Shown here: positions 36,268 to 48,849 of the stretch, one piece after another
Layout of the letters: each line of letters begins with the position of its first letter
Position numbering within the stretch: the stretch's first letter is position 1
Source: Mesorhizobium sp. B2-1-8
GTDB lineage: Bacteria > Pseudomonadota > Alphaproteobacteria > Rhizobiales > Rhizobiaceae
Direction of reading: 5' to 3'
Assembly: GCF_006442545.2 (NCBI RefSeq)
Contig: NZ_CP083952.1
Location: forward strand, 3,217,501-3,281,500
Length of the DNA: 64,000 bases
The notes under the pieces: generated by a model
Told to the model about the DNA's origin: nothing
What the model saw: the letters and a program-made list of their open reading frames with translations, nothing else
The model's database searches: none
Translations under genes and position numbers: made by a program

Positions 36268-36839
36268 ACGACAGTTCAGGCACCCTCGTCGCGCCGAAGC
36301 CCAAGGGTATCATCGATCCCAACACCGGCAAGCCGGTGGGGCAGGACGATCCCTTCTTCCTCGAAATCAACAATGAGCTTGCCGACAAGGGTTTTCTGGT
36401 CACCTCGACCGAGGCGCTGATCACCTGGGCGCGCAGCGGCTCGCTGATGTTCATGACCTTCGGCCTTGCGTGCTGCGCCGTCGAGATGATCCACACCTCG
36501 ATGCCGCGCTACGATTCGGAGCGGTTCGGCGTCGCGCCGCGCGCGTCCCCGCGCCAGTCAGACATCATGATCGTGGCCGGCACGCTGACCAACAAGATGG
36601 CGCCGGCACTGCGCAAGGTCTACGACCAGATGCCGGAGCCCCGCTACGTCATCTCGATGGGCTCCTGCGCCAATGGCGGCGGCTATTATCATTATTCCTA
36701 TTCGGTGGTGCGTGGCTGCGACCGCGTCGTGCCCGTCGACATCTATGTGCCCGGCTGCCCGCCGAGCGCCGAAGCCCTGCTCTACGGCATTCTTCTCCTG
36801 CAGAAGAAGATCCGCCGCACCGGCACGATCGAACGGTAA
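36258..36839 (+). CDS. nuoB: NADH-quinone oxidoreductase subunit B
   Basis: Carries the terminal cluster N2 that reduces quinone. 193 residues; ligand cysteines lie in [18 protein letters not shown] and [17 protein letters not shown] 36258 has AAAAAAGGAG upstream, and overlaps the end of nuoA. Confidence 0.97.
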   Translation: MGLNDSSGTLVAPKPKGIIDPNTGKPVGQDDPFFLEINNELADKGFLVTSTEALITWARSGSLMFMTFGLACCAVEMIHTSMPRYDSERFGVAPRASPRQSDIMIVAGTLTNKMAPALRKVYDQMPEPRYVISMGSCANGGGYYHYSYSVVRGCDRVVPVDIYVPGCPPSAEALLYGILLLQKKIRRTGTIER

Positions 36840-36843
36840 ATCA

Positions 36844-37449
36844 ATGGCCGCATCCCTTAGCGAACTGTCGACCTATCTCGGCGAGAAGCTGCCTGGCCGC
36901 TTCGGCGATGCGGTGCTCGCCTATGGCGAGCTCACCGTCCAGGTCGAGCCGGGCGATCTGGTCGAAGTGATGACTTTCCTGCGCGACGATGCGCGCTGCC
37001 AGTTCATATCGATCATCGATGTCTGCGGCGCCGACTATCCGTCGCGGGCCAAGCGCTTCGACGTCGTCTATCACCTGTTGTCGCCGAAACAGAATGTGCG
37101 CATCCGCGTCAAGGTGCAGGCCGACGAGGAGACGATGGTGCCGTCGATCACCGGCATCTATCCCGGCGCCGACTGGTTCGAGCGCGAGACCTACGATCTC
37201 TATGGCGTGCTGTTTTCGGGTCATCCGGACCTGCGCCGCCTGCTGACCGACTACGGTTTCGAAGGCCATCCGCTGCGCAAGGATTTCCCGCTGACCGGTT
37301 TCGTCGAAGTGCGCTACGACGACGAAGCCAAGCGCGTCATTTACGAGCCTGTGGAACTGAAGCAGGAATTCAGGAACTTTGACTTTTTGAGCCCGTGGGA
37401 GGGAACCGACTACGTTCTCCCCGGGGACGAAAAAGCCAAGACGAATTGA
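36844..37449 (+). CDS. nuoC: NADH-quinone oxidoreductase subunit C
   Basis: Peripheral-arm 30-kDa subunit that docks with NuoD; 201 residues. The family motif [20 protein letters not shown] is complete, followed by [19 protein letters not shown]. It is separate from nuoD, unlike the NuoCD fusion of enterobacteria. Four bases after nuoB. Confidence 0.97.
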   Translation: MAASLSELSTYLGEKLPGRFGDAVLAYGELTVQVEPGDLVEVMTFLRDDARCQFISIIDVCGADYPSRAKRFDVVYHLLSPKQNVRIRVKVQADEETMVPSITGIYPGADWFERETYDLYGVLFSGHPDLRRLLTDYGFEGHPLRKDFPLTGFVEVRYDDEAKRVIYEPVELKQEFRNFDFLSPWEGTDYVLPGDEKAKTN

Positions 37450-37458
37450 GGCGCCAGA

Positions 37459-38649
37459 ATGGCTGAAACCTCCGTCCGCAACTTCAACATCAATTTCGGC
37501 CCGCAGCATCCTGCCGCGCATGGCGTTTTGCGCCTTGTTCTGGAGCTCGACGGCGAAGTCGTCGACCGCGTCGATCCGCATATCGGCCTGCTGCATCGCG
37601 GTACGGAAAAGCTGATCGAGGCAAAGACCTATCTGCAGGCGGTGCCTTATCTCGATCGGCTCGACTATTGCGCGCCGATGAACCAGGAGCACGCCTTCGC
37701 GCTCGCCGCCGAGCGCCTGCTAGGCATCGAGGTGCCGAGGCGCGGCCAGCTGATCCGCGTGCTCTATTGCGAGATCGGCCGCATCATGTCGCACATCCTC
37801 AATGTGACGACGCAGGCGATGGACGTCGGCGCGCTGACGCCGCCGCTGTGGGGCTTCGTCGAGCGCGAAAAGCTGATGGTGTTCTATGAGCGCGCCTCGG
37901 GCTCGCGCATGCATGCGGCCTATTTCCGGCCCGGCGGTGTCCACCAGGATCTGCCGCGGCAGCTGGTCGAGGACATCGGCAAATGGATCGACCCGTTCCT
38001 GAAATCGCTCGACGATCTCGACAAGCTGCTCACCGGCAACCGTATCTTCAAGCAGCGCAATGTCGATATCGGTATCGTTTCGCTGGCCGACGCCTGGGCC
38101 TGGGGCTTTTCGGGCGTCATGGTGCGCGGCTCGGGTTCGCCGTGGGATCTGCGCAAGTCGCAGCCTTATGAGTGCTATTCGGAAATGGATTTCGACATCC
38201 CGATCGGCAAGAACGGCGACTGCTTCGACCGTTATCTCTTGCGCATGGAAGAAATGCGCCAGTCGGCACGGATCATGCGCCAGTGCGTCGACCTGCTGCT
38301 CGGCAAGGAAAGCACCGGCCCGGTGTCGAACCTCGACGGCAAGGTGGTGCCACCCAAGCGCGCGGCGATGAAGCGCTCGATGGAAGCGCTGATACATCAC
38401 TTCAAGCTTTATACCGAAGGCTACCGCGTGCCGGCCGGCGAGGTCTATGCGGCGGTCGAGGCGCCGAAGGGGGAGTTCGGCGTCTATCTGGTCTCGGACG
38501 GCACCAACAAGCCCTACCGCTGCAAGCTGCGCGCCCCCGGTTTTGCGCATCTGCAAGCCATGGATTTCCTGTGCCGCGGCCACATGCTGGCCGACGTCAC
38601 CGCCGTTCTCGGCTCCCTCGACATCGTGTTTGGTGAGGTCGATCGCTAA
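37459..38649 (+). CDS. nuoD: NADH-quinone oxidoreductase subunit D
   Basis: 49-kDa subunit forming the quinone-binding pocket with NuoB. 396 residues, usual length. Typical features: [34 protein letters not shown] and the C-terminal [12 protein letters not shown] with [13 protein letters not shown]. Nine bases after nuoC; its stop abuts the nuoE start. Confidence 0.98.
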   Translation: MAETSVRNFNINFGPQHPAAHGVLRLVLELDGEVVDRVDPHIGLLHRGTEKLIEAKTYLQAVPYLDRLDYCAPMNQEHAFALAAERLLGIEVPRRGQLIRVLYCEIGRIMSHILNVTTQAMDVGALTPPLWGFVEREKLMVFYERASGSRMHAAYFRPGGVHQDLPRQLVEDIGKWIDPFLKSLDDLDKLLTGNRIFKQRNVDIGIVSLADAWAWGFSGVMVRGSGSPWDLRKSQPYECYSEMDFDIPIGKNGDCFDRYLLRMEEMRQSARIMRQCVDLLLGKESTGPVSNLDGKVVPPKRAAMKRSMEALIHHFKLYTEGYRVPAGEVYAAVEAPKGEFGVYLVSDGTNKPYRCKLRAPGFAHLQAMDFLCRGHMLADVTAVLGSLDIVFGEVDR

Positions 38650-39930
38650 ATGTCAGTCCGCCGTCTCGCAGAAGCCAGCGTCCAGCCAGCCTCCTTCGCC
38701 TTCAACAAGGCGAACGCGGCGGCTGCCAAGCAATGGATCAAGAAGTACCCGAAGGGCCGCGAGCAGTCGGCGATCATTCCCTTGCTGATGATTGCGCAGG
38801 AGCAGGAAGGCTGGGTCACCAAGGCGGCGATCGAGACCATCTCCGACATGCTCGGCATGCCGCGTATTCGGGGGCTCGAGGTCGCGACATTCTACACGCA
38901 GTACCAGTTGAATCCTGTTGGTACCCGTGCGCACATCCAGGTTTGCGGCACCACGCCTTGCATGCTGCGCGGCTCGGAAGCGCTGATGGATGTGTGCCGC
39001 TCGAAAATCCATCACGACCAGTTCCATACCAACGACAAGGGCACCTTGTCGTGGGAGGAGGTCGAGTGCCTCGGCGCCTGCGTCAACGCACCGATGGTCA
39101 TGGTGTTCAAGGATACGTTCGAGGATCTGACACCCGAGCGTCTGGCCGAAATCATCGATCTCTATGACTCCGGCAAGGGCGCTTCGGTGACGCCGGGACC
39201 GCAGAACGGCCGCACCGGCTCGGAGCCGGCCTCCGGTTTGACGACGCTGAAGAGCGAAAAGGCGATCCTCAAGTCGACCCGCGACCGGGAAGCCCGGGAA
39301 GCAGCCAAGGCCGCCAAGGCGGCGCCCGACGCGATCATCGCCGCGCCGGTGCCGGCACCGGCTGCCGGCCCTGTCGCGCCGTCCAACGCCAGCAAGCCGA
39401 AAACCGATACGCCCGAGACCAGCCCGGTGTTGAAGACGCCTTCAAAGGCCAAGGTGGCGCCGGCGACGGAGAAGGCGGCGAGCGTTGCTGCGCCGCTGCA
39501 TTCGGCCGCCAATGCCAACAAGGCAGCGCCGGAAGTCGAGAAGGTCTCCAAGCAGCGCAGTGGACCGACGGTCAGGGCCGAACCGGCATCGGCATTCAAG
39601 GCGCCGGAAGCCAAGGTGCGAGCCGCAAAGCCGGCAAAGCCGTCGCTGGAGGACAAGAATCGCCCAGCCGGTATCGACAGGCCGGCCGCGGTCGACGATC
39701 TCAAGCTGATCTCCGGGGTCGGCCCGAAGATCGAGGGTATCCTGCACACGCTAGGCATCTTCACCTTCGCACAGGTCGCGTCGTGGAAGAAGGCCGAACG
39801 CGAGTGGGTCGACGGCTATCTCTCATTCCAGGGCCGCATCGACCGCGACGACTGGGTCCGCCAAGCCAAGGCGCTCGCCAAGGGCGGCGTCGCCGAATAC
39901 ATCCGCGTCTTCGGCAAGAAGCCGGTCTGA
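38650..39930 (+). CDS. nuoE: NADH-quinone oxidoreductase subunit E with C-terminal extension
   Basis: 24-kDa [2Fe-2S] subunit next to NuoF. The canonical thioredoxin-like domain fills residues 1 to about 185, with cluster cysteines in [10 protein letters not shown] and [10 protein letters not shown]. The protein is 426 residues, about twice the usual length. A linker rich in Ala, Pro and Lys (about 190-345) leads to a compact domain from 349 ([20 protein letters not shown]) resembling helix-hairpin-helix. The same domain ends the product of 41312-42001. Its function is unknown; an assembly or docking role is a guess. Confidence 0.95.
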   Translation: MSVRRLAEASVQPASFAFNKANAAAAKQWIKKYPKGREQSAIIPLLMIAQEQEGWVTKAAIETISDMLGMPRIRGLEVATFYTQYQLNPVGTRAHIQVCGTTPCMLRGSEALMDVCRSKIHHDQFHTNDKGTLSWEEVECLGACVNAPMVMVFKDTFEDLTPERLAEIIDLYDSGKGASVTPGPQNGRTGSEPASGLTTLKSEKAILKSTRDREAREAAKAAKAAPDAIIAAPVPAPAAGPVAPSNASKPKTDTPETSPVLKTPSKAKVAPATEKAASVAAPLHSAANANKAAPEVEKVSKQRSGPTVRAEPASAFKAPEAKVRAAKPAKPSLEDKNRPAGIDRPAAVDDLKLISGVGPKIEGILHTLGIFTFAQVASWKKAEREWVDGYLSFQGRIDRDDWVRQAKALAKGGVAEYIRVFGKKPV

Positions 39931-39940
39931 GGGACGAAAA

Positions 39941-41245
<1,305 letters not shown>

Positions 41246-41311
41246 AAAGAAACTTTTGAACGCGGGAAGAAATCGGGGCGGGGCGAACGAAGAAACGACC
41301 AGGAGAACTCT

Positions 41312-42001
41312 ATGGCGCCGTATTCGACACCTTACCCATTGATGCCCAATTTGGACCAGATCGAGAAGATGAACCAGGACCTGACCAGGATGATGCCGAA
41401 GGAGATGGCCAGCGCCGTCAACCTTTTCGCGCACCCTGTCGCGGGTGCGGTGGCGATGTCGGCGCTTGGCATGGGGCTCGCCAATCAAGCCTTCGGCGTC
41501 TGGATGGGCGCGCTTTCGGGTGCCGCCGAGGCGTCACAGCGCCTCATGCAGCCGCTGATCGAGGATTTCGAGGCCCGCGTCGAGCAATTCGAAGACGCGT
41601 CGTCCACCAGGGCGCGGGCGACGGCGAAGACCATGATTGCCGAGGCGCAGTCCTTTGCGCAGGAAGTTACGGACATTGCCGCCAAGGAAGCCGCCATCAC
41701 GGCGCCCGTGGCCGATGCAGGTCCGGCAACGGACGATGCTCCCGGTGTGCTGATGCCCGAGGATTTCCGTCAGCCCAAGGCTATGGAGAGGCCGGCGGAG
41801 CCTTCGGATCTGAAGGCGATATCGGGCATCGGTCCGAAGCTGGAGAAGGTGCTGAACGGCCTCGGTATCTGGACGTTCGCCCAGGTCGCCGCATGGTCGC
41901 CGCAGGAGATCGCCTGGGTCGACGACTATCTGTCGTTCAAGGGCCGTATCGGCCGTGACGACTGGACTGCCCAGGCAGCGGCGTTGGCGGCGAAGAAGTG
42001 A
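41312..42001 (+). CDS. Unassigned protein between nuoF and nuoG with NuoE-type C-terminal domain
   Basis: 229 residues, not a known complex I subunit. Residues 1 to about 130 are helical and resemble phasin-like proteins ([20 protein letters not shown], then [20 protein letters not shown]). A short linker leads to residues 165-226, beginning [20 protein letters not shown] and continuing with [10 protein letters not shown] and [15 protein letters not shown]. This is clearly homologous to the extra C-terminal domain of NuoE. CAGGAGA precedes the ATG. Being in the operon and sharing the domain, it probably helps assemble or anchor the peripheral arm; that is inference. Confidence 0.85.
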   Translation: MAPYSTPYPLMPNLDQIEKMNQDLTRMMPKEMASAVNLFAHPVAGAVAMSALGMGLANQAFGVWMGALSGAAEASQRLMQPLIEDFEARVEQFEDASSTRARATAKTMIAEAQSFAQEVTDIAAKEAAITAPVADAGPATDDAPGVLMPEDFRQPKAMERPAEPSDLKAISGIGPKLEKVLNGLGIWTFAQVAAWSPQEIAWVDDYLSFKGRIGRDDWTAQAAALAAKK

Positions 42002-42074
42002 AAGAAATGTCGGGCGCTGCTTCTGTCGCGCCCGGGAAATGAGATTGCGGGAAATCCGCAGGGGTTTGAGACGA

Positions 42075-44156
42075 ATGGCAAAGCTCAAGGTCGACGGGAA
42101 AGAAATTACTGTACCCGACCACTACACGCTGCTGCAGGCGGCGGAAGACGCGGGCGCGGAAGTGCCGCGCTTCTGCTTCCATGAGCGGCTGTCGATCGCT
42201 GGCAATTGCCGCATGTGCCTGATCGAGGTGAAGGGTGGGCCGCCCAAGCCGCAGGCCTCCTGCGCCATGGGCGTGCGCGACCTGCGCCCCGGTCCGAATG
42301 GCGAGCCGCCGGAAATCTTCACCAACACGCCGATGGTCAAGAAGGCCCGGGAAGGCGTGATGGAATTCCTGCTGATCAATCACCCGCTGGATTGCCCGAT
42401 CTGCGACCAGGGCGGCGAGTGCGACCTGCAGGACCAGGCGATGGCCTTCGGCGTCGATTCCTCGCGCTATCACGAGAACAAGCGCGCGGTGGAAGACAAG
42501 TACATCGGCCCGCTGGTCAAGACGGTGATGAACCGCTGCATCCACTGCACGCGCTGCGTCCGCTTCACCACCGAGGTTGCCGGCATTTCCGAACTCGGCC
42601 TGATCGGCCGTGGCGAGGATGCCGAGATCACCACCTATCTCGAACAGGCAATGACCTCGGAGTTGCAGGGCAATGTCATCGATCTCTGCCCGGTCGGCGC
42701 GCTGACCTCCAAGCCCTTCGCCTTCCAGGCGCGGCCGTGGGAACTGACCAAGACCGAATCCATCGACGTCATGGATGCCGTCGGTTCGGCGATCCGCGTC
42801 GATAGCCGTGGCCGCGAAGTGATGCGCATCCTGCCGCGCGTCAACGAGGCCGTGAACGAGGAATGGATTTCCGACAAGACCCGCTTCATCTGGGACGGCC
42901 TGCGCACGCAGCGCCTCGACCGGCCCTATGTGCGCAAGGACGGCAAGCTGGTTCCGGCGAGCTGGGCCGAAGCGTTCGCTTCGATCAAGGACGCGGTGTC
43001 GAAGACGACGCCTGAGAGGATCGGCGCGATCGCGGGCGATCTCGCGGCGGTCGAGGAGATCTTTGCGTTGAAGCTTCTGATGGCTTCGCTCGGATCGAAG
43101 AACATCGATTGCCGCCAGGATGGCGCCGCGCTCGATCCGGCGCTCGGACGCGCCAGCTATATCTTCAATCCGACCATCGAAGGCATCGAGCGGGCCGACG
43201 CGGTGCTGATCATCGGCGCCAATCCGCGCTTCGAGGCCTCGGTGCTCAATACCCGCATCCGCAAGCGCTGGCGCCTCGGCAATCTGCCGGTCGGCGTCAT
43301 CGGCGATATTGGCGATACGCGCTACGACTACGAGCAACTGGGCGCCGGGCCGGACTCGCTGAAGGATTTGGCTGATGGCAACGGCAAGTTCTTCCAGACG
43401 CTGAAGAAGGCGACGCACCCGCTTGTTATCGTCGGCCAGGGCGCTCTGGCGCGCGCAGATGGCGCGGCCGTGCTCGGCCAGGCGGCCAGGCTCGCCGCGG
43501 CCGTGAATGCCGCCCGCGCCGACTGGAACGGTTTTGCCGTGCTCCACACCGCAGCGGCGCGCGTCGGTGGCCTCGATCTCGGCTTCGTGCCGGGCGAGGG
43601 CGGCAAGAACGTCGCCGGCATGCTGGGCGAGACGGACGTGCTGTTCCTGCTCGGTGCCGACGAGATCGACATGAGCAAGACCGGCGGCGCCTTCGTCGTC
43701 TATGTCGGCACGCATGGCGACGCCGGCGCGCACCGCGCCAATGTCATCCTGCCTGCGGCGGCCTATACCGAAAAGTCCGGAACCTACGTCAACACCGAGG
43801 GTCGCGTGCAGCAGACCAACCGCGCCGGCTTCGCACCGGGCGATGCGCGCGAGGACTGGGCGATCCTGCGGGCACTGTCCGATGTGCTGGGCAAGAAACT
43901 GCCGTTCGATTCGCTGCCGCAGCTGCGCGCCAAGCTTTATGGCGAGTATCCGCATCTCGCCCGCATCGATCAGGTCGCGGCCGGCAATGCCGAGGATATC
44001 GCCGGCATGGCGAAGCTCGGCGGGCGGCTGAACAAGGGGACGTTCACCTCGCCGGTCAAGGATTTCTATCTGACCAACCCGATCGCGCGGGCATCGGCCG
44101 TGATGGCGGAATGCTCGGCACTGGCCAAGAGCGGCTTCAAGCAGGCGGCGGAATAA
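42075..44156 (+). CDS. nuoG: NADH-quinone oxidoreductase subunit G
   Basis: 75-kDa iron-sulfur subunit with most clusters of the electron wire; 693 residues. The N-terminal [2Fe-2S] domain has [20 protein letters not shown]. It is followed by [20 protein letters not shown] and [12 protein letters not shown] for the 4Fe-4S clusters, and a molybdopterin-oxidoreductase-like C-terminal region that has lost its cofactor. ATG 42075 gives the family start; the frame is open upstream but overlaps the previous gene. Confidence 0.97.
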   Translation: MAKLKVDGKEITVPDHYTLLQAAEDAGAEVPRFCFHERLSIAGNCRMCLIEVKGGPPKPQASCAMGVRDLRPGPNGEPPEIFTNTPMVKKAREGVMEFLLINHPLDCPICDQGGECDLQDQAMAFGVDSSRYHENKRAVEDKYIGPLVKTVMNRCIHCTRCVRFTTEVAGISELGLIGRGEDAEITTYLEQAMTSELQGNVIDLCPVGALTSKPFAFQARPWELTKTESIDVMDAVGSAIRVDSRGREVMRILPRVNEAVNEEWISDKTRFIWDGLRTQRLDRPYVRKDGKLVPASWAEAFASIKDAVSKTTPERIGAIAGDLAAVEEIFALKLLMASLGSKNIDCRQDGAALDPALGRASYIFNPTIEGIERADAVLIIGANPRFEASVLNTRIRKRWRLGNLPVGVIGDIGDTRYDYEQLGAGPDSLKDLADGNGKFFQTLKKATHPLVIVGQGALARADGAAVLGQAARLAAAVNAARADWNGFAVLHTAAARVGGLDLGFVPGEGGKNVAGMLGETDVLFLLGADEIDMSKTGGAFVVYVGTHGDAGAHRANVILPAAAYTEKSGTYVNTEGRVQQTNRAGFAPGDAREDWAILRALSDVLGKKLPFDSLPQLRAKLYGEYPHLARIDQVAAGNAEDIAGMAKLGGRLNKGTFTSPVKDFYLTNPIARASAVMAECSALAKSGFKQAAE

Positions 44157-44158
44157 GC

Positions 44159-45202
44159 ATGGACACCTTCTTCTCCTTCTACGTGCTGCCGGCGCTGCTG
44201 ATCCTGCTGAAGTCGGTCGTGCTGATCGTGGTGCTGCTGATCTTCGTCGCCTACATCCTCTACGCCGACCGCAAGATCTGGGCGGCCGTGCAGCTTCGCC
44301 GCGGCCCCAACGTCGTCGGCCCCTGGGGCACGCTGCAGGCCTTCGCCGATCTGTTGAAGTTCGTGTTCAAGGAGCCGGTCATCCCGTCCGGCGCCAACAA
44401 GGGTGTCTTCCTGCTGGCGCCGCTGGTCTCGGCCGTGCTGGCGATCTCGGCCTGGGCGGTGATTCCGGTCAGCCAGGGTTGGGCGATCGCCAACGTCAAT
44501 GTCGGCATCCTCTATGTCTTCGCCATTTCCTCGCTCGAGGTCTATGGCGTGATCATGGGCGGCTGGGCATCCAACTCGAAATATCCGTTCCTCGGCGCGC
44601 TGCGCTCGGCCGCGCAGATGGTGTCGTATGAAGTCTCGATCGGCTTCGTCATCGTCACCGTGCTGCTTACCGCCGGCTCGCTCAACCTCAGCGATATCGT
44701 GTTGTCGCAGCAGGGTGGGCTCGGTACGCGGCTTGGCCTGCCCAATACCTTCCTCGACTGGAACTGGCTGGCGCTGTTCCCGATGTTCGTCATCTTCTTC
44801 ATCTCGGCGCTGGCCGAGACGAACCGGCCGCCCTTCGATCTGGTCGAAGCCGAATCGGAGCTGGTCGCCGGCCACATGGTCGAATATTCGTCGACGCCGT
44901 TCCTGCTGTTCTTCCTCGGCGAGTATGTCGCCATCGTGCTGATGTGCGCGCTGGCGACCATCCTGTTCCTCGGCGGCTGGCTGCCGCCCTTCGACTTCGC
45001 GCCCTTCACCTGGGTGCCCGGGGTGATCTGGTTCGTGCTGAAGGTCTGCTTCGTGTTCTTCGGCATCTCGATGGTGAAGGCCTTCGTGCCGCGCTACCGC
45101 TACGACCAGCTGATGCGGCTGGGCTGGAAAGTGTTCCTGCCGATCTCGCTGTTCATGGTCGTCGCCACCGCGGCCTTCCTCAAGATCACGGGGTTTGCGT
45201 GA
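44159..45202 (+). CDS. nuoH: NADH-quinone oxidoreductase subunit H
   Basis: Membrane subunit completing the quinone chamber; 347 residues, eight or so helices. Motifs include [40 protein letters not shown] and [19 protein letters not shown]. Starts two bases after the nuoG stop; its stop overlaps the nuoI start by one base. Confidence 0.98.
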   Translation: MDTFFSFYVLPALLILLKSVVLIVVLLIFVAYILYADRKIWAAVQLRRGPNVVGPWGTLQAFADLLKFVFKEPVIPSGANKGVFLLAPLVSAVLAISAWAVIPVSQGWAIANVNVGILYVFAISSLEVYGVIMGGWASNSKYPFLGALRSAAQMVSYEVSIGFVIVTVLLTAGSLNLSDIVLSQQGGLGTRLGLPNTFLDWNWLALFPMFVIFFISALAETNRPPFDLVEAESELVAGHMVEYSSTPFLLFFLGEYVAIVLMCALATILFLGGWLPPFDFAPFTWVPGVIWFVLKVCFVFFGISMVKAFVPRYRYDQLMRLGWKVFLPISLFMVVATAAFLKITGFA

Positions 45203-45693
45203 TGTCCGCTCTTTCCCAGGCCGCAAAATCGCTGCTGCTGCAGGATTTCGTCAGCGCCTTCTTCCTGTCGATGCGCCAGTTCTTCGCGCCGAAGGAGACG
45301 ATCAACTATCCGCACGAGAAGGGGCCGATCAGCCCGCGCTTCCGCGGCGAGCATGCGCTGCGCCGCTATCCCAATGGCGAGGAACGCTGCATCGCCTGCA
45401 AGCTGTGCGAGGCGATCTGCCCGGCGCAGGCGATCACCATCGAGGCCGGTCCGCGCCGCAATGACGGCACGCGCCGCACGGTGCGTTACGACATCGACAT
45501 GGTGAAGTGCATCTATTGCGGCTTCTGCCAGGAAGCCTGCCCGGTCGACGCCATCGTCGAGGGGCCGAATTTCGAGTTCGCGACGGAGACACGCGAGGAA
45601 CTCTACTACGACAAGGACAGGCTGCTGGCGAATGGCGACCGGTGGGAGCGCGAACTGGCGCGCAACATCTCGCTGGACGCGCCGTACCGCTGA
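45202..45693 (+). CDS. nuoI: NADH-quinone oxidoreductase subunit I
   Basis: Ferredoxin-like subunit holding clusters N6a and N6b; 163 residues. Two complete CxxCxxCxxxCP motifs are seen: [14 protein letters not shown] and [14 protein letters not shown]. It is followed by the only large gap in the operon, 241 bases. Confidence 0.98.
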   Translation: MSALSQAAKSLLLQDFVSAFFLSMRQFFAPKETINYPHEKGPISPRFRGEHALRRYPNGEERCIACKLCEAICPAQAITIEAGPRRNDGTRRTVRYDIDMVKCIYCGFCQEACPVDAIVEGPNFEFATETREELYYDKDRLLANGDRWERELARNISLDAPYR

Positions 45694-45729
45694 TATTTGA
45701 CGCATGGACGGGGCGAGAGGCCTCGTCTA

Positions 45730-45776
45730 GAGGGTGATCCCGAAAAGTTGCGGACTTTTCGGACAAGATCATCCTC
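45730..45776. repeat. RIME-type palindrome, copy B (between nuoI and nuoJ)
   Basis: Reverse-complement member of the family seen before ilvC: GAGGGTGATCCCGAAAAG at one end and CTTTTCGGACAAGATCATCC at the other. A separate perfect 9-pair hairpin (45806-45814 with 45821-45829) follows 30 bases later. Confidence 0.7.
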
Positions 45777-45934
45777 CGGAAGACAAAAGTGTCGCACGTT
45801 TCTTTCGATCGGGTATTTCAACCCGATCGGAACATGCGATAGGACAGCGCGGCTTCGGTACCGGAAGTGGGACGAAGCCAGAGATAACGAACAGGACGAT
45901 TGTCCTGTTTGGACAGGAACCCGGGGGATCCCCA

Positions 45935-46555
45935 ATGCTGAGTGGACTAGAGGCGGCCTTTTTCTACCTCTTCGCCTTTGTCGCGGTGGCGTCGGCGTTC
46001 ATGGTCATTTCGTCGCGCAACCCCGTGCATTCGGTGCTGTTCCTGATCCTGACCTTCTTCAACGCCGCCGGCCTTTTCATGCTGACCGGCGCCGAGTTCC
46101 TGGCGATGATCCTGCTCGTCGTCTATGTCGGCGCCGTCATGGTGCTGTTCCTGTTCGTCGTCATGATGCTCGACGTCGACTTCGCCGAGATGAAGGAGGG
46201 AGCCCTGCAATACGCGCCGATCGGCGCGCTGGTCGGGCTGATCCTGGCGGCGGAGCTGATCATCGTGCTGGGCGGCTACACCTTCGCGCCGAAGCTCGCC
46301 TCGACCGTCGCAAAGCCCATTCCGGATCTTGCCACGCGCTCGAACACGGCAGCGCTCGGCGACATCCTCTATACCGACTACCTCTACTACTTCCAGATTT
46401 CGGGCCTCATCCTGCTGGTTGCCATGATCGGCGCCATCGTCCTGACGCTACGCCACAAGGAAGGGGTCAAGCGGCAGTCGATCGCAGCTCAGGTCGGCCG
46501 CACAGCGGCGACCGGCATGGAAATCCGCAAGGTCAAGTCGGGCGAAGGAGTCTGA
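45935..46555 (+). CDS. nuoJ: NADH-quinone oxidoreductase subunit J
   Basis: Membrane subunit with the flexible third helix that couples quinone reduction to proton pumping; 206 residues. Typical pieces: [40 protein letters not shown] and [10 protein letters not shown] 45935 lies after the non-coding gap; the open frame upstream runs through the repeat. One base before nuoK. Confidence 0.97.
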   Translation: MLSGLEAAFFYLFAFVAVASAFMVISSRNPVHSVLFLILTFFNAAGLFMLTGAEFLAMILLVVYVGAVMVLFLFVVMMLDVDFAEMKEGALQYAPIGALVGLILAAELIIVLGGYTFAPKLASTVAKPIPDLATRSNTAALGDILYTDYLYYFQISGLILLVAMIGAIVLTLRHKEGVKRQSIAAQVGRTAATGMEIRKVKSGEGV

Positions 46556-46556
46556 G

Positions 46557-46865
46557 ATGGTCGTCGGTATCGCACATTATCTGACCGTATCGGCGATCCT
46601 GTTCACGCTCGGCGTGTTCGGCATCTTCCTCAACCGCCGCAACATCATCGTCATCCTGATGTCGATCGAATTGATCCTGCTCGCGGTCAATATCAACTTC
46701 GTCGCCTTTTCGGCGGCGCTCGGCGACCTGGTCGGCCAGGTGTTCGCGCTCTTCGTGCTGACGGTCGCGGCGGCTGAGGCCGCCATCGGACTTGCCATTC
46801 TCGTTGTCTTCTTCCGCAACCGTGGCTCGATCGCGGTCGAAGACGTGAACGCCATGAAGGGTTGA
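46557..46865 (+). CDS. nuoK: NADH-quinone oxidoreductase subunit K
   Basis: 102-residue, three-helix membrane subunit with the conserved proton-path glutamates in [15 protein letters not shown] and [13 protein letters not shown]. Spacing to nuoJ is one base and to nuoL ten. Confidence 0.98.
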   Translation: MVVGIAHYLTVSAILFTLGVFGIFLNRRNIIVILMSIELILLAVNINFVAFSAALGDLVGQVFALFVLTVAAAEAAIGLAILVVFFRNRGSIAVEDVNAMKG

Positions 46866-46875
46866 CGGAACCACC

Positions 46876-48849
46876 ATGTATCAGGCCATCGTCTTCCTTC
46901 CACTGCTCGGCTTCCTGATCGTCGGCCTGTTCGGCACGTCGCTCGGTGCCAAGGCATCCGAATACATCACCTCAGGCTTCCTGGTGATCGCGGCCGTGCT
47001 GTCATGGATCGCCTTCTTCTCCGTCGGCTTCGGCCATGGCGAGGTGTTCACCGTGCCGGTGCTGCACTGGATCCAGTCCGGCGGCCTGGACGCCTCCTGG
47101 GCGCTCAGGATCGACACGCTGACGGTGGTGATGCTGGTGGTGGTCAACACCGTGTCGGCGCTGGTTCACATCTATTCGATCGGCTACATGCACCACGATC
47201 CGAACCGGCCGCGCTTCTTCGCCTATCTGTCGCTGTTCACCTTCGCCATGCTGATGCTGGTGACGGCAGACAATCTCGTGCAGATGTTCTTCGGCTGGGA
47301 AGGGGTGGGCCTCGCGTCCTACCTGCTGATCGGCTTCTGGTACAAGAAGCCGTCGGCCAATGCCGCCGCCATCAAGGCCTTCGTCGTCAACCGCGTCGGC
47401 GATTTCGGCTTCGCGCTCGGCATTTTCGGCGTCTTCGTGCTGTTCGGCTCGGTCAATCTCGGCACGATCTTCGCCAATGCCGCGACGTTCATTCCTGCCG
47501 AAGGCGCGCCACAGGGTGCGGCCGTGCTCACATTCCTCGGCCATGCGCTCTACAAGCAGGCGGCGATGACCGTGGTCTGCCTGCTGCTGTTCATGGGCGC
47601 CATGGGCAAGTCGGCGCAGGTGCCGCTGCACACCTGGCTGCCGGACGCCATGGAAGGCCCGACCCCGGTGTCGGCGCTCATCCATGCCGCCACGATGGTG
47701 ACGGCAGGCGTGTTCATGCTGGCACGGCTGTCGCCGCTGTTCGAGCTGTCGCATTCGGCGCTGACGGTGGTGACCTTCATCGGCGCCTTCACCGCCTTCT
47801 TCGCGGCGACCGTCGGCCTCGTCCAGAACGACATCAAACGCGTCATCGCCTATTCGACCTGCTCGCAGCTCGGCTACATGTTCGTGGCGCTCGGCGTCGG
47901 CGCCTATGGCGCGGCGATCTTCCACCTGTTCACACACGCTTTCTTCAAGGCGCTGCTGTTCCTCGGCTCTGGCTCGGTCATCCATGCCGTCTCCGACGAG
48001 CAGGACATGCGCAAGATGGGCGGCTTGAGAAAGCTGATCCCGACCACCTACTGGATGATGGTGATCGGCACGCTGGCGCTGACAGGCGTCGGCATTCCGG
48101 TGACCGTCATCGGCACCGCCGGCTTCTTCTCCAAGGACGCCATCATCGAAACCGCCTTTGCCGGGCACAATTCCGTCGCGGTCCTGGCCTTCGTGGCTCT
48201 GGTCATCGCCGCCGGCTTCACCTCTTTCTATTCCTGGCGGCTGATCTTCATGACCTTCCACGGCGAGCCGCGGGCGAGCCACGAGGTGATGCATCACGTC
48301 CATGAATCGCCGCCGGTGATGCTGGTGCCGCTGTTCATCCTGGCGGCGGGTGCGCTGTTTGCCGGCATCATCTTCCACGGCGCCTTCATCGGCGAAGGCT
48401 ATGCCGAGTTCTGGAAGGCGTCGCTATTCACGCTGGCGGACAATCACATCCTGCACGAGATCCACGAATTGCCGCTGTGGGTCGAGCTCTCGCCCTTCAT
48501 CGCCATGCTGATCGGCCTGGCGCTGGCCTGGCAGTTCTACATCCGTTCGCCGGAAATGCCGAGGAATCTCGCTGCCCAGCATCGCGGGCTCTACGCCTTC
48601 CTGCTCAACAAGTGGTATTTCGACGAGCTCTACGACTTCCTGTTCGTGCGTCCGGCCAAGCGTCTCGGCTCCTTCCTGTGGAAGACCGGCGACGGGACCA
48701 TCATCGATGGCCTGGGGCCGGACGGCATTTCGGCGCGCGTCGTCGATGTCACCAACCGCGTCGTCAAGCTGCAGACCGGCTATCTCTACCACTATGCCTT
48801 CGCCATGCTGATCGGCGTTGCCGCACTCGTCACCTGGATGATGCTCTGA
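46876..48849 (+). CDS. nuoL: NADH-quinone oxidoreductase subunit L
   Basis: Distal antiporter-like proton pump with the long lateral helix; 657 residues. Conserved parts: [39 protein letters not shown], and the C-terminal region [16 protein letters not shown] followed by the last helix. Its stop overlaps the nuoM start (TGATG). Confidence 0.98.
   Translation: MYQAIVFLPLLGFLIVGLFGTSLGAKASEYITSGFLVIAAVLSWIAFFSVGFGHGEVFTVPVLHWIQSGGLDASWALRIDTLTVVMLVVVNTVSALVHIYSIGYMHHDPNRPRFFAYLSLFTFAMLMLVTADNLVQMFFGWEGVGLASYLLIGFWYKKPSANAAAIKAFVVNRVGDFGFALGIFGVFVLFGSVNLGTIFANAATFIPAEGAPQGAAVLTFLGHALYKQAAMTVVCLLLFMGAMGKSAQVPLHTWLPDAMEGPTPVSALIHAATMVTAGVFMLARLSPLFELSHSALTVVTFIGAFTAFFAATVGLVQNDIKRVIAYSTCSQLGYMFVALGVGAYGAAIFHLFTHAFFKALLFLGSGSVIHAVSDEQDMRKMGGLRKLIPTTYWMMVIGTLALTGVGIPVTVIGTAGFFSKDAIIETAFAGHNSVAVLAFVALVIAAGFTSFYSWRLIFMTFHGEPRASHEVMHHVHESPPVMLVPLFILAAGALFAGIIFHGAFIGEGYAEFWKASLFTLADNHILHEIHELPLWVELSPFIAMLIGLALAWQFYIRSPEMPRNLAAQHRGLYAFLLNKWYFDELYDFLFVRPAKRLGSFLWKTGDGTIIDGLGPDGISARVVDVTNRVVKLQTGYLYHYAFAMLIGVAALVTWMML

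Noticed and set aside
41937..43955. 672-codon minus-strand frame opposite nuoG
   Set aside because: Shadow of nuoG; His/Arg/Asp-rich low-complexity translation, no family resemblance.
47002..48378. 458-codon minus-strand frame opposite nuoL
   Set aside because: Shadow of a membrane-protein gene; the translation is a string of charged residues caused by codon bias.
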